From the NCBI GenBank assembly GCA_002439705.1, contig DJPE01000043.1, forward strand, positions 1 to 25,121: a stretch of 25,121 nt of DNA. The letters run 5' to 3'. A program made the position numbers and the translations under genes. Within the stretch, counting starts at the first letter, position 1, and each line of letters begins with the position of its first letter. The stretch comes from Christensenella sp. UBA6420 (GTDB lineage Bacteria > Bacillota > Clostridia > Christensenellales > DTU072). The notes beneath the pieces are model-generated. The model saw nothing but the letters and a program-made list of their open reading frames with translations, was not told the DNA's origin and did no database searches. This document shows positions 1 through 8,471 of the stretch, one piece after another.

Positions 1-174
1 GTTGTACGCGTCTTCTATTTCCTGCATTTTCACGCAGGCTTCCGCTCCCGCTTCGCCGGGTTCGAAACGTTGGTCGGCGTACTTGTTCCTTAATTCTTTA
101 TACGCGGCGTACAACTCGTCCTGAGTGCAGTTTTCGCTTACGCCTAATACTTCAAACGGGTTTCTTTTCGCCAT
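1..174 (-). CDS. DnaJ-like J-domain protein, N-terminal fragment cut by window edge
   Basis: Reading the minus strand from the ATG at 174 gives 58 codons to the window edge without a stop. The start is set by a strong AAGGAGAGGAG site just upstream. The protein opens MAKRNPFEVLGVS, continues with LYAAYKELRNKY and ends QEIEDAYN. This is the order of J-domain helices I to III (NPYEVLGV, AYRKL..KY, I..AY). J domains bind and stimulate Hsp70 (DnaK). The canonical HPD tripeptide between helices II and III is missing: after RNKY the sequence reads ADQRF. The Hsp70-stimulating function may therefore be lost or changed. The start lies inside the 3' end of the DUF5685 gene (31-base overlap), so the two are probably translated together. 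The C-terminal part, which may carry membrane or other domains, is outside the window. Confidence 0.75.
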   Translation of the reverse strand, partial: MAKRNPFEVLGVSENCTQDELYAAYKELRNKYADQRFEPGEAGAEACVKMQEIEDAYN

Positions 175-1013
175 TTTTCTCCTCTCCTTTTAAGGACGAA
201 CTCGGTCCTGTCCTTTAATCCTCTGTATATTATATTACTGAGCGGTCCTTCGCTGACTTCGATTTTCATAGCGTTGTAACAGTCGGTCGCTACGGCTATA
301 TCTTCGTAAAGAAGTTCCCGCGCCTTTTTCTCCGCTTCATTATAAAAATTATCGTCCAATACTTTAATTTCTCTTAAAAACGGATTAAAGCACTTTTCTT
401 TATAATCTTTTTTTATATCGTCGTACGCGTCGATAACGTATATCCAACGCCCGATATAAAAAAGAAACTTTCTTAAATTTTTGTCGCACTTATCGGTAAG
501 GGCGTCGCCGCAAGCCGAAAGCACATACCCGAAACAGTCGGCAAGCGCAGATATATCGGAATTATTCTTTTCTTCTTCTCTTAATCTGTCGTAACCGCAT
601 TTTACCGCTTCGTCAAAACTTTTCATTCTCCTCGCCGCTTTTTTATACGAAGGACGCAGAATACTTCTTACCGAACGGTGTTTGTTTTCGTCGATAACGT
701 CGTCGGTAAGTTTATAATACCCTAAAATAACGTTTATATCCGCGATACGGTCGAGAATGTCGTTGCGTTTGACGTAAGATAGTTTTTTTCCGACGGGGTG
801 AACAAGACATCTCCCTTCGCAAAAAACGGGGTTGCGGTTTTCGTAATTGTGTCCGAGCAAAGCGAGCAGAACTATATCGTAGTTTAAGGTAAGGCGGTTA
901 AGCTGACCGTTGCGTTTGCCTATCGTCTTACACAGTCCGCAATAGTAGGCTCTGTACACGTTATAGTCCTTTATGAGTATATTCGGTTTATCTATTACGA
1001 CGTAACCGAACAT
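144..1013 (-). CDS. DUF5685 family protein
   Basis: A 289-residue protein. The N-terminus has the block YRAYYCGLCKTIG at about residues 20-32, followed by RLTLNYD, which I recognise as the DUF5685 family of Clostridia; its biochemical role is not known to me. Cysteines lie at 25 and 28 (CxxC) and at 65 and 69, with His72 after them (CEGRCLVH), which could form a metal site. The rest looks helical and rich in charged residues, with no signal peptide or clear membrane span. The start overlaps the trpS stop by one base (TAATG), so translation is probably coupled. The 3' end overlaps the DnaJ-like gene. I recall DUF5685 and J-domain genes being neighbours in other Clostridia, which suggests a shared job. 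Confidence 0.8.
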   Translation of the reverse strand: MFGYVVIDKPNILIKDYNVYRAYYCGLCKTIGKRNGQLNRLTLNYDIVLLALLGHNYENRNPVFCEGRCLVHPVGKKLSYVKRNDILDRIADINVILGYYKLTDDVIDENKHRSVRSILRPSYKKAARRMKSFDEAVKCGYDRLREEEKNNSDISALADCFGYVLSACGDALTDKCDKNLRKFLFYIGRWIYVIDAYDDIKKDYKEKCFNPFLREIKVLDDNFYNEAEKKARELLYEDIAVATDCYNAMKIEVSEGPLSNIIYRGLKDRTEFVLKRRGEKWRKETRLKY

Positions 1014-2011
1014 TATCTTTCCACCAGACCGACTTTGCGGTACACTTTCGACAACGTTCTGCGAGCGATTTTTTCCGCGGCTTCCGCGCCGTTTTTGTAG
1101 ACCGATACGAGATAATCCTTTTCTTTGATAAAGGCGTTGTATCTTTCCTGAATCGGGCGTAAACGTTCAATAACCGCGTCGGCTACTTCCGATTTTAATT
1201 CGGCGTACCCTTTGCCGGCGAAATCGTTTACGATAGACTCGATACTCTTGTCGGTAACACCCGAAAGAATGGTAAGAAGATTGCTTACTCCCGGTTTGTC
1301 TTCCGACATAATTATTCTTCCGTCGCTGTCGGTAACCGCGCGCTTGAACTTGCGGGCGATGACGTCGGGCGGGTCGATAAGGCTTATAAAACCGTTTATG
1401 TCGGGGTCGGACTTACTCATTTTCTGCGTGGGATCCTGCAAGGAATAAATTTTGGCTCCCTGCTTTCCGATAAAGGGTTCGGGCAAGGTAAACGTGGGGC
1501 TGTAAAGATTATTAAACCTTTCAGCTATATCTCTCGTAAGTTCGAGATGCTGTTTCTGGTCTATGCCCACGGGTACGAAATCGGTCTGATATAAGAGTAT
1601 ATCGCTTGCCATAAGGACGGGATAGTCCATAAGACCTACGTTCACGTTGTCGGCGTGTTTTGCGCACTTATCCTTGAACTGCGTCATACGGTTGGCTTCG
1701 CCGATATAGGTAAAACAATTCAGTATCCAGGTAAGCTCGGTATGGGCAGAAACGTGCGACTGAAAATACAGTATACTCTTTTCCGGGTCTAATCCGCAAG
1801 CAAGGTACTGAGCGAAAAAGCTCATCGCTCTCTGTCTGTACTCGGCGGGATTTTGTCTTACCGTAAGGGCGTGCAAATCGGCTATCGCAAATATGGTGAG
1901 ATAGTCGTCGGGCATTTTGAGCCAATTGTTTATAGCTCCGAGAAAGTTACCCAAAGTGATACATCCGGTAGGCTGAACCGCACTATAAACTACTTTTTTG
2001 TCACCTAACAT
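1013..2011 (-). CDS. trpS: tryptophanyl-tRNA synthetase
   Basis: Class I aminoacyl-tRNA synthetase, 332 residues, the usual bacterial TrpS length. It charges tRNA-Trp with tryptophan using ATP. The HIGH signature appears in its TrpS form PTGCITLGN (residues 14-22) and the KMSKS loop is exact at 197-201 (QKMSKSDP). The blocks MADILLY-type (MASDILLYQTDFVPVGIDQKQH) and ELTRDIAERFN are typical of the family. The start at 2011 follows an AGGAG site inside the end of thrC, two bases beyond the thrC stop. The stop overlaps the start of the DUF5685 gene. It has no T-box of its own and shares the operon promoter at 3956-3984. Confidence 0.97.
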   Translation of the reverse strand: MLGDKKVVYSAVQPTGCITLGNFLGAINNWLKMPDDYLTIFAIADLHALTVRQNPAEYRQRAMSFFAQYLACGLDPEKSILYFQSHVSAHTELTWILNCFTYIGEANRMTQFKDKCAKHADNVNVGLMDYPVLMASDILLYQTDFVPVGIDQKQHLELTRDIAERFNNLYSPTFTLPEPFIGKQGAKIYSLQDPTQKMSKSDPDINGFISLIDPPDVIARKFKRAVTDSDGRIIMSEDKPGVSNLLTILSGVTDKSIESIVNDFAGKGYAELKSEVADAVIERLRPIQERYNAFIKEKDYLVSVYKNGAEAAEKIARRTLSKVYRKVGLVER

Positions 2012-2013
2012 TT

Positions 2014-3495
2014 TTATTCTCCTATGGCGAGAAGCGCGCCGTCTATTTCTTCTACGTCAATAATTTCTCCGTGCAGAACGGGTTTAGACAAAAGGCTCTT
2101 AATTGCTTCCGGTTCGGTTTCTCCCGAAAACGCGGCGAGCTTTTTCGCAGCCTTGAAAGCGTCGTCTTCTTCGTTATGCGAGATAGCTTCGTACACCGTC
2201 TGCGGGAATTTGAACGGACTTGCCGTACTTACTATTACGTTACTCGTGGTGTTGTCGCCGACTTCGTTCATGTACTTGAACAGCGCGCTTACCGCTACCG
2301 CCGTATGTGGGTCGAGAACGTAGCCGTACTCGTCGAAAAAGTTATCTATCACTTCTTTCGTTTCTTCTTCGGTGGAGTAGTACGCCAAAAATTCGGGGAG
2401 TCTGTCGTAGAGCATATCTTCGTCTATGCTGTACGTTCCGCCGTCGGCGAGTCTTTCCATAAGGGGCTTTACGAATTCGGGATTTCTGTCCCCTATTTCG
2501 TAGAGAAGTCTTTCGAGATTGCTGCTGACGAGAATATCCATAGACGGACTAATCGTCTTAAAGAACTCTCTGTTGCTGTCGTAAATGCCGTCCGAGAAAA
2601 ATTCCGTAAGCACGTTGTTCTCGTTGCTGGCGACGATAAGCTGTTTTACGGGCAAGCCCATTTTCTTAGCGTAATAAGCCGCGAGCACGTTGCCGAAGTT
2701 GCCGCAAGGGACGACGTAATTTATATGTTCGCGGTCGTCTATCATTTCGTTGGACAATAAATCTACGTAAGACGAAATATAATAGACTATTTGCGGCAGG
2801 AGTCTGCCGAAGTTTATAGAGTTTGCCGAGCTTAAATCGTAACCCTTTTCGGCAAGGCTTTTTTTCATGCTTTCGCTTGCGAAAATTCTTTTAACCGCCG
2901 ACTGTGCGTCGTCGAAATTACCCCTTATTCCGTAGACGTGAACGTTATTTCCGTCGGTGGTGGTCATCTGCAATCTCTGCATATCGGACACGCCGTCGGC
3001 AGGATAAAGTACCGCTATCTCGGTACCTTCGACATCCTTAAACCCTTCGAGAGCCGCTTTGCCGGTGTCGCCGCTGGTCGCTACGAGAATGAGAGTCTTG
3101 TTATTCTCCCCTTCTTTTTTCTTCGCCGCGGTGAGAAGATACGGTAGCATAGTAAGCGCCACGTCCTTAAACGCAAGCGTCGGTCCGTGCCACAGTTCGA
3201 GCATATACGTTCCTTCGTCTATCTTTACTACGGGCGCGGGGTCGGAATCTTCGAAGCGGGAATACGCCTTTTCCGTATAGGTAAGCAACTCTTCGTAAGA
3301 AAATTCGGTAAGGTACAGGCTCATTATGTACGCGGCTCTTTCCGCATAAGATAATTCCGCCATATCCTCCAAATCTTCGGGAGTTATTTTAGGAAAGGAC
3401 GACGGAACATAAAGTCCGCCGTCCTTAGCAATTCCGTTAATAATCGCTCTCGCGCCGCTGACGGGACCTTCGCCCCGAGTGCTGTAAAAATCCAT
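2014..3495 (-). CDS. thrC: threonine synthase
   Basis: PLP-dependent enzyme converting O-phosphohomoserine to threonine and phosphate. I chose the ATG at 3495 (MDFYSTRGEG), 493 residues, because it has a GGAGG site seven bases upstream and begins with the family's YxSTRG motif. A longer in-frame start at 3555 lies inside the preceding gene and adds 20 unrelated residues. The PLP lysine is Lys110 in LWHGPTLAFKD. The phosphate-binding loop ATSGDTGKAAL and the block NSINFGRLLPQIVYY are intact. The length fits the longer ThrC class. It sits 11 bases after the P-loop gene and 2 bases before trpS. Threonine is also the usual precursor of isoleucine, relevant to the T-box at 22231-22500. Confidence 0.96.
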   Translation of the reverse strand: MDFYSTRGEGPVSGARAIINGIAKDGGLYVPSSFPKITPEDLEDMAELSYAERAAYIMSLYLTEFSYEELLTYTEKAYSRFEDSDPAPVVKIDEGTYMLELWHGPTLAFKDVALTMLPYLLTAAKKKEGENNKTLILVATSGDTGKAALEGFKDVEGTEIAVLYPADGVSDMQRLQMTTTDGNNVHVYGIRGNFDDAQSAVKRIFASESMKKSLAEKGYDLSSANSINFGRLLPQIVYYISSYVDLLSNEMIDDREHINYVVPCGNFGNVLAAYYAKKMGLPVKQLIVASNENNVLTEFFSDGIYDSNREFFKTISPSMDILVSSNLERLLYEIGDRNPEFVKPLMERLADGGTYSIDEDMLYDRLPEFLAYYSTEEETKEVIDNFFDEYGYVLDPHTAVAVSALFKYMNEVGDNTTSNVIVSTASPFKFPQTVYEAISHNEEDDAFKAAKKLAAFSGETEPEAIKSLLSKPVLHGEIIDVEEIDGALLAIGE

Positions 3496-3506
3496 CGTGC
3501 CTCCGA

Positions 3507-3917
3507 TTATCTTACGTACTTGGCGATGAATTCGGGCAGTTCTTCCTTTTCGCAAGATACGGTGAGAACGAAGTCTACGTTCTTGGCAAGGCTGTCGAGG
3601 ACCATAAAGAATTCGGCTACTTCCGCACTGTTGAGTTCTTTTCCGATAACCTTGTAGAAACCGTCAATAAAGACGTATTCTATATCGTAGTTGCCGCAAA
3701 GAAGTCCCTTGACGAAACCTACGAGAGCGTCTTTGGACGCGATACCCGTTTCGGTAAGGTCGATGAAACGAATTTGGGGTTTTATTTCCATTCTGTAACG
3801 GGTAGTAGTCGCCAAAAATACGACTTCGCCTTTGGTCGAAGCGAGAGCTTCGTCCGCTAAATCGAGCATCTTTTTAGTTTTTCCGCTACCTTTTGAACCG
3901 TAAATAATTTTTATCAT
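3507..3917 (-). CDS. small P-loop ATPase, function unknown
   Basis: A 136-residue protein, starting at the ATG at 3917, which has AAGGAG six bases upstream. An in-frame ATG at 3965 would overlap the promoter and adds nothing family-like. The Walker A loop GSKGSGKT is at residues 7-14 and a Walker B strand YVFIDG at 81-86. The short single-domain layout and the TTTRYRMEIKPQIRF block resemble a conserved hypothetical ATP-binding protein of Clostridia; I cannot name its function. There is no signal peptide or helicase motif. It is the first gene of the thrC-trpS operon. Database annotations for such proteins vary and should not be trusted without experiment. Confidence 0.75.
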   Translation of the reverse strand: MIKIIYGSKGSGKTKKMLDLADEALASTKGEVVFLATTTRYRMEIKPQIRFIDLTETGIASKDALVGFVKGLLCGNYDIEYVFIDGFYKVIGKELNSAEVAEFFMVLDSLAKNVDFVLTVSCEKEELPEFIAKYVR

Positions 3918-3955
3918 TATAATCTCCTTAATGAAAGATAATATTAATTTATTTA

Positions 3956-3984
3956 ATTGTATCACACTAAAATATTTTTCACAA
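3956..3984 (-). promoter_or_regulatory. sigma-A-type promoter of the P-loop/thrC/trpS operon
   Basis: On the minus strand, TTGTGA (3979-3984) and TACAAT (3956-3961) are separated by 17 bases. Transcription would start about 30 bases before the P-loop gene. The -35 lies only 12 bases past the stop of the upstream synthase gene. I see no terminator between the two, so read-through from upstream is also possible. Confidence 0.55.
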
Positions 3985-3995
3985 TAGCTAAGACG

Positions 3996-5408
3996 TCAAT
4001 TCTTGGATAAATATTTCAGCTTATGATAATAATCTATGTCGATTTCCTTAACGAACTCTTTAAGTTCGTAATTGCTCATAGTCGTAGTCCTGCCCTTTGC
4101 GTACTCCTTGTCGACGAGAAGTTTCACTTCCGCCACTATATCGTCGGTCTTTTGTACTTTCATTTCTTCCGGCAGATTGAAATAGCTGTTGAACCAATAC
4201 GCTATCCCAGCAAGTCCGCTGTAATTGTCGACGGCGACGGCGGCTTTTCGGTTAAGAATGGTTTCCGTATCGAAAATATTGTAGATTTCTTCGTCTTTAA
4301 GAAGTCCGTCGGCGTGAATACCCGCTCTCGTCGTATTGAAATCTTTTCCTACGAAAGGGGTTTGCGGCGGGATACGGTAGCCTAATTCCTTTTCGAAATA
4401 CTTGGCTATGTCGGTAATCACCGACAGGTCCATTCCGTCGGTAGTGCCTTTTATAGACGCGTATTCCATGACCATGGCTTCGAGTGGCGTATTGCCGGTT
4501 CTTTCCCCTATTCCCAGAAGAGAAGTGTTTATGCCGCACGCTCCGTACAGCCACGCGGTGGTGGAATTGACGACGGCTTTATAAAAATCGTTGTGTCCGT
4601 GCCATTCTATAAGTTCCGACGGGATTTCGGCGTAGTGTTTCAGTCCGTAAATTATCCCCTGAACGCTCCGTGGCAAGGAAGTACCGGGGTAAGTAACGCC
4701 GTACCCCAACGTGTCGCAACAGCGAATTTTTATCGGAATACCCGATTCGTCCATAAGGGATTTGAGTTCGGTCGCGAACGGAATGACGAAACCGTAATAA
4801 TCGGCTCTTGTAATGTCTTCGAAGTGACATCTCGGTCTTATCCCTTCAGACAAAGCCGACTTTATTATTCCGAGATACTTGTCGAGAGCTTCTCTGCGGG
4901 TAAGGTGCATTTTTTTGAAAATGTGGTAGTCGGAACAGGAAACGAGAATACCCGTTTCTTTAATGTTCATTTCCTTAACCAACGCGAAATCCTTTTCGTT
5001 GGCTCTTATCCAACTTGTTATTTCGGGAAAATCATACCCTAAATCCTGGCACATCCCGACGGCTTGACGGTCCTTTTCGTTGTATAAAAAGAATTCGCTC
5101 TGCCTGATTATGCCCTTTTCTCCGCCGAGTTTATGTAAAAGTTTGAATAAATCGACAATCTGTTCCGCGGTATACGGAGAACGCGACTGTTGACCGTCGC
5201 GGAAAGTAGTGTCCGTAATCCATATCTCTTTCGGACAGTTCATCGGAACGTGACGATAGTTGAACGCGATTTTCGGTATCGACGTATAATCAAAAAAGTT
5301 TCGGTACAACTGCGGTTCTTTAACGTCCTGCAACTCGTAGTTGTAGCTGTGTTCTTCTAAAATGTTGGTATACGAACTGAGATAAACTTCGTTTGTGGTA
5401 GGTTTCAT
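3996..5408 (-). CDS. isopropylmalate/homocitrate synthase superfamily enzyme; candidate Re-citrate synthase
   Basis: A 470-residue TIM-barrel enzyme of the DRE-TIM (HMGL-like) group, which condenses acetyl-CoA with a 2-oxo acid. The metal and catalytic motif TDTTFRDGQQ has Arg70 and Asp71. The metal-binding HxH is His270/His272 in EWHGHND, and GERTGN lies at 301-306. About 60 extra residues precede the barrel, and the C-terminus is too short for the leucine-binding regulatory domain of LeuA. These traits, with MNCPKEIWITDTTFRDGQQ and FEDITRADYYGF, recall a clostridial clade in which the Clostridium kluyveri Re-citrate synthase falls. Citramalate, homocitrate or isopropylmalate synthase activity remains possible, and no leuB/C/D gene is nearby. 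The start at 5408 has a clear AAGGAGGGG site. The superfamily is certain; the substrate is inference. Confidence 0.85.
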   Translation of the reverse strand: MKPTTNEVYLSSYTNILEEHSYNYELQDVKEPQLYRNFFDYTSIPKIAFNYRHVPMNCPKEIWITDTTFRDGQQSRSPYTAEQIVDLFKLLHKLGGEKGIIRQSEFFLYNEKDRQAVGMCQDLGYDFPEITSWIRANEKDFALVKEMNIKETGILVSCSDYHIFKKMHLTRREALDKYLGIIKSALSEGIRPRCHFEDITRADYYGFVIPFATELKSLMDESGIPIKIRCCDTLGYGVTYPGTSLPRSVQGIIYGLKHYAEIPSELIEWHGHNDFYKAVVNSTTAWLYGACGINTSLLGIGERTGNTPLEAMVMEYASIKGTTDGMDLSVITDIAKYFEKELGYRIPPQTPFVGKDFNTTRAGIHADGLLKDEEIYNIFDTETILNRKAAVAVDNYSGLAGIAYWFNSYFNLPEEMKVQKTDDIVAEVKLLVDKEYAKGRTTTMSNYELKEFVKEIDIDYYHKLKYLSKN

Positions 5409-5548
5409 TTACCCCTCCTTGTTTGCCTTGCGGCGTGTTTTCTCCCCGTATTTTCCTTTTCCCTTATTTCTCGATAATTTTTCCCTTAAGTTTATCTTAT
5501 TATATTTTATATTAAAAAATCCCTTATCCTAATCTTAAATTATTTTAC
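5409..5548. other. intergenic region between prfA and the synthase gene
   Basis: A 140-base AT-rich gap. On the minus strand it holds a TATAAT at about 5493-5498 but no convincing -35 at the right distance. I see no stable hairpin plus T-run to end the prfA transcript. The synthase gene may therefore be partly read through from prfA. Confidence 0.4.
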
Positions 5549-6616
5549 TTAATCGCTTATCTTACTCAGTTTCGCATTCTGGTCTGCGAGAGCCAACGCT
5601 TCTATCATAGAGAACATATCCCCGTCCAAAAATTGCGGCAAGGTGTATACAGTCATGCCTATTCTGTGGTCGGTGACTCTGCCTTGCGGATAGTTGTACG
5701 TTCTTATTCTTTCGCTTCTGTCGCCCGTACCTACCTGAGTACGACGATTAGCCGCGTATTCGGCGTCTTTCTGACTCTGATAAAAGTCGTAAAGTCTGCT
5801 CTTTAAGACTCTCATTGCCTTTTCTCTGTTCTTAATCTGACTGCGTTCGTCCTGACAGGATACTACTATTCCGGTGGGGAGGTGGGTCATTCTTACCGCG
5901 GAGTCGGTTTTGTTAATGTGCTGACCGCCTGCGCCGCCGCTCCTGTAAGTGTCTACTTTAAGGTCTTTTTCGTTGATTTCGAAGTCGACTTCTTCCGCTT
6001 CGGGGAGTACCGCTACCGTAATGGTAGACGTATGGACTCTTCCTTGCGATTCCGTTTCCGGCACTCTCTGGACTCTGTGAACGCCGCTTTCGTACTTCAT
6101 TTTGCTGTACGCGCCTTGCCCCTTTATCATAAAGGTACATTCTTTCAAACCGCCGAGTTCGGTCTCCGTAACGTCCATATCTTCGACTTTCCAACGCATT
6201 CTTTCGGCGAACCTGTGATACATTCTGAAAAGTTCCATTCCGAACAACGCCGCTTCGTCGCCGCCCGCTCCCGCTCTTATTTCGATAATAACGTTCTTGT
6301 CGTCCATCGGGTCTTTGGGGAGAAGAAGAATTTTTATTTCTTCGATAACGGCGTTTTCTTTATCTCTTAATTCGTAGTATTCCTTTTCCGCCATGGAAGC
6401 CATTTCTTTATCGCCGTCGTGCATCATAACTTCGCACTCTTCCATATCTTCTTTAAGTTTGAGATACCTTTCGTACGCTTCCATTACAGGTTGCAACGCG
6501 GCGTGTTCTTTGACGAGTTTTTTCCATTCGTCCTGTTTTGCCACTATATCGGGGCGACCTATAAGGTCGTTAAGTTCGGCAAATCTTTCTTTCATCGCCG
6601 CAAGTCTTTCAAACAT
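5549..6616 (-). CDS. prfA: peptide chain release factor 1
   Basis: Class I release factor reading UAA and UAG, 355 residues, the usual RF1 length. The GGQ motif that triggers peptidyl-tRNA hydrolysis is at residues 230-232 (RSGGAGGQHINKT). The stop-codon-reading PxT motif typical of RF1 is PET at 186-188, in RVPETESQGR, where RF2 would have SPF. The start at 6616 has TAAGGAGG upstream and yields the usual MFERL opening; a longer in-frame reading from 6664 only extends into the preceding gene. The gene begins one base after the stop of the DUF1385-PrmC fusion, whose PrmC part should methylate the glutamine of this GGQ. Confidence 0.97.
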   Translation of the reverse strand: MFERLAAMKERFAELNDLIGRPDIVAKQDEWKKLVKEHAALQPVMEAYERYLKLKEDMEECEVMMHDGDKEMASMAEKEYYELRDKENAVIEEIKILLLPKDPMDDKNVIIEIRAGAGGDEAALFGMELFRMYHRFAERMRWKVEDMDVTETELGGLKECTFMIKGQGAYSKMKYESGVHRVQRVPETESQGRVHTSTITVAVLPEAEEVDFEINEKDLKVDTYRSGGAGGQHINKTDSAVRMTHLPTGIVVSCQDERSQIKNREKAMRVLKSRLYDFYQSQKDAEYAANRRTQVGTGDRSERIRTYNYPQGRVTDHRIGMTVYTLPQFLDGDMFSMIEALALADQNAKLSKISD

Positions 6617-6617
6617 T

Positions 6618-8450
6618 TTATTCCTCCTTATTCCCGACGAGTCGAGCCACGACCGCTCTGTCAATCGGCGGATTATTCATATCTTTGACGAAACTTACTT
6701 CGTACTTACTTCCGAGAAGATTTTTTATTTCTTCCGCCTGTCCTATTCCCGCTTCGAGAATAAGAGTTCCGTTCTCGTTAAGATACTTTTCCGCGGTAGC
6801 CGCTATGTCGCGATAGAAATCGAACCCGTCGCTTCCGCCGTCAAGAGCCAAAGTCGGTTCGTATTCTCTTACTTCATTGTCGAGTTCAGCTATCGCACCG
6901 CTCTGAATATACGGCGGATTGCTGACTATTATATCGAATTTTCTTCCCTTAACGGGCATAAACATACTGCCTGCTATGGTTTCTATTTCGCAATTATTGA
7001 GTTCCGCATTCTCTTGGCACAAACTTATCGCGTCGATAGAAACGTCGGTAGCCGTCACCGTACTTTCGGGACAATTCGTCTTTACCGCTATCGCGATGGC
7101 TCCGCTCCCCGTACACAAGTCGAGAACTGCGGGCTTATTGTAATTTTTCGTCGCCTTAATAACGGCTTCCGCCACTACTTCGGTATCGAAACGCGGTATC
7201 AACGCTCTCGCGTCGGTCTTTAAGTCTATCCCGTAAAAACAAGTTTCGCCCAGAACGTACTGTAAAGGTGCTCCTTTAAGTCTGCGTTTCACGAACGCGG
7301 CGCACTGCTTTTCCTGTTCGTTCGACACTCTCCTGCCGTCGTAAAGTTCGGTTTTCGTTTTCGCGCCCACGACTTTCATAAGTATAAGTTCCGCTTCGTT
7401 TTTGTCTTTCAAAGCGTCGCCGAAACCTTTTACTACCTTCTCGACGGTCGAATACGTCACGAAAGTTTTCGTAGGATATTCTTTATCTTTTTCCAACATA
7501 AGGACTTCGTTGAAAGCGGCTATCGCCACTTCCACCATATCGTCGTCGGGTTGTTTCGTGGTAAGTTTTTGCAGCCACAGACCGGGTTGTTTACAAATTC
7601 TCGCAAAAAGATTGTCGTACTTTGCGAAGAGTTTGAGAAGTTCGTAAGATATTCCCGCTACGAGCGGTATCATTATTATGCGACTGAACACTCTTAAAAA
7701 GAAGTTCGCTACCTTACCCGCATGGGCGAGCATTTCTACGGGGAAAATCGAAAAGAACAGTATGGAAAATACCATTACTATAAACATAAAGGTAGTTCCG
7801 CACCTGTCGTGGACGGTAGTCATCTTCTGCGCATTCTCGACGGTAAGGGGTAAGCCGTGTTCGTAACAGGATATGGTTTTGTGTTCCGCCCCGTGGTACA
7901 TAAAAAGTCTTTTTATGTCTTTCATCAGGCTCATCAACGTCAGATACAGTATAAAGATTAGCATACGGACGAAGCCCGAAATAAAATTATACAGGACGCT
8001 CATGCCGAAAGTGGAAGCGTTTATTTTAGCAAGGGAGAATATCCCCGTGGCGACGAGTTGCGGCACGAACACGAACAGTCCTAAGCTAAGAGCTATACCC
8101 AAAATCACGCCTATAGCAATGACTACGTTCATTACGTCCACTTTGAACGTCTTGGCGAGCCACTTTTCGAACTTAGACGGTTCTTCCTTGGACATATCGC
8201 CGAAGACTTCGGTGCTGCGCATCGTAATTTTCATTCCCGTGACGAAAGACTGAAAGAAACTTATCATACCCCTTATTATCGGTACTCTGAAAATTTTGCT
8301 CTTTTTTTTCGTGGGTGTAAAGCGGGAACTTTCAATGACGATTTTCCCGTCGGGATCTCGTACGGCGGTAGCCATCGAGCTTTCGCCACGCATCATTACG
8401 CCTTCGAGAACGGCTTGTCCGCCGATGTTGCAACAGTTTTTCTTTTTCAC
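6618..8450 (-). CDS. prmC: DUF1385 membrane protein fused to release-factor glutamine methyltransferase PrmC
   Basis: One uninterrupted 610-codon frame joins two proteins that are usually separate neighbours. Residues 8-310 are DUF1385 (YqhQ-like): GGQAVLEGVMMRG at the start, YHGAEHKTISCYEHG at 185-199, several hydrophobic spans (about 106-140, 158-178, 221-240, 253-272) and the family's end PGLWLQKLTT. Residues 330-610 are a full-length PrmC: QYVLGETCFYG, PRFDTEVVAE, the SAM loop LDLCTGSG (443-450) and the catalytic NPPY (511-514). PrmC N5-methylates the GGQ glutamine of release factors and here would be tethered to the membrane. The start is GTG at 8450, after an AGGAAGG site; no ATG precedes the conserved N-terminus. 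prfA follows directly. The DUF1385 role is unknown to me. Confidence 0.93.
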   Translation of the reverse strand: MKKKNCCNIGGQAVLEGVMMRGESSMATAVRDPDGKIVIESSRFTPTKKKSKIFRVPIIRGMISFFQSFVTGMKITMRSTEVFGDMSKEEPSKFEKWLAKTFKVDVMNVVIAIGVILGIALSLGLFVFVPQLVATGIFSLAKINASTFGMSVLYNFISGFVRMLIFILYLTLMSLMKDIKRLFMYHGAEHKTISCYEHGLPLTVENAQKMTTVHDRCGTTFMFIVMVFSILFFSIFPVEMLAHAGKVANFFLRVFSRIIMIPLVAGISYELLKLFAKYDNLFARICKQPGLWLQKLTTKQPDDDMVEVAIAAFNEVLMLEKDKEYPTKTFVTYSTVEKVVKGFGDALKDKNEAELILMKVVGAKTKTELYDGRRVSNEQEKQCAAFVKRRLKGAPLQYVLGETCFYGIDLKTDARALIPRFDTEVVAEAVIKATKNYNKPAVLDLCTGSGAIAIAVKTNCPESTVTATDVSIDAISLCQENAELNNCEIETIAGSMFMPVKGRKFDIIVSNPPYIQSGAIAELDNEVREYEPTLALDGGSDGFDFYRDIAATAEKYLNENGTLILEAGIGQAEEIKNLLGSKYEVSFVKDMNNPPIDRAVVARLVGNKEE

Positions 8451-8471
8451 TCGCGACCTTCCTATATTAAC

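Noticed and set aside
988..1170. A 60-codon minus-strand frame at the trpS/DUF5685 junction
   Set aside because: It is out of frame with both genes, extremely Arg/Lys-rich and without a ribosome site; a shadow frame.
2071..2760. A 229-codon plus-strand frame opposite thrC, and similar long antisense frames at 4593-5042, 6393-7223, 10530-11213 and 24363-25091
   Set aside because: All lie opposite genes with clear family motifs, have no ribosome sites that I can see and give no recognisable protein.
3496..3555. Longer thrC start at 3555
   Set aside because: It overlaps the end of the P-loop gene, adds 20 residues unlike any threonine synthase, and a better ribosome site and family-typical start exist at 3495.
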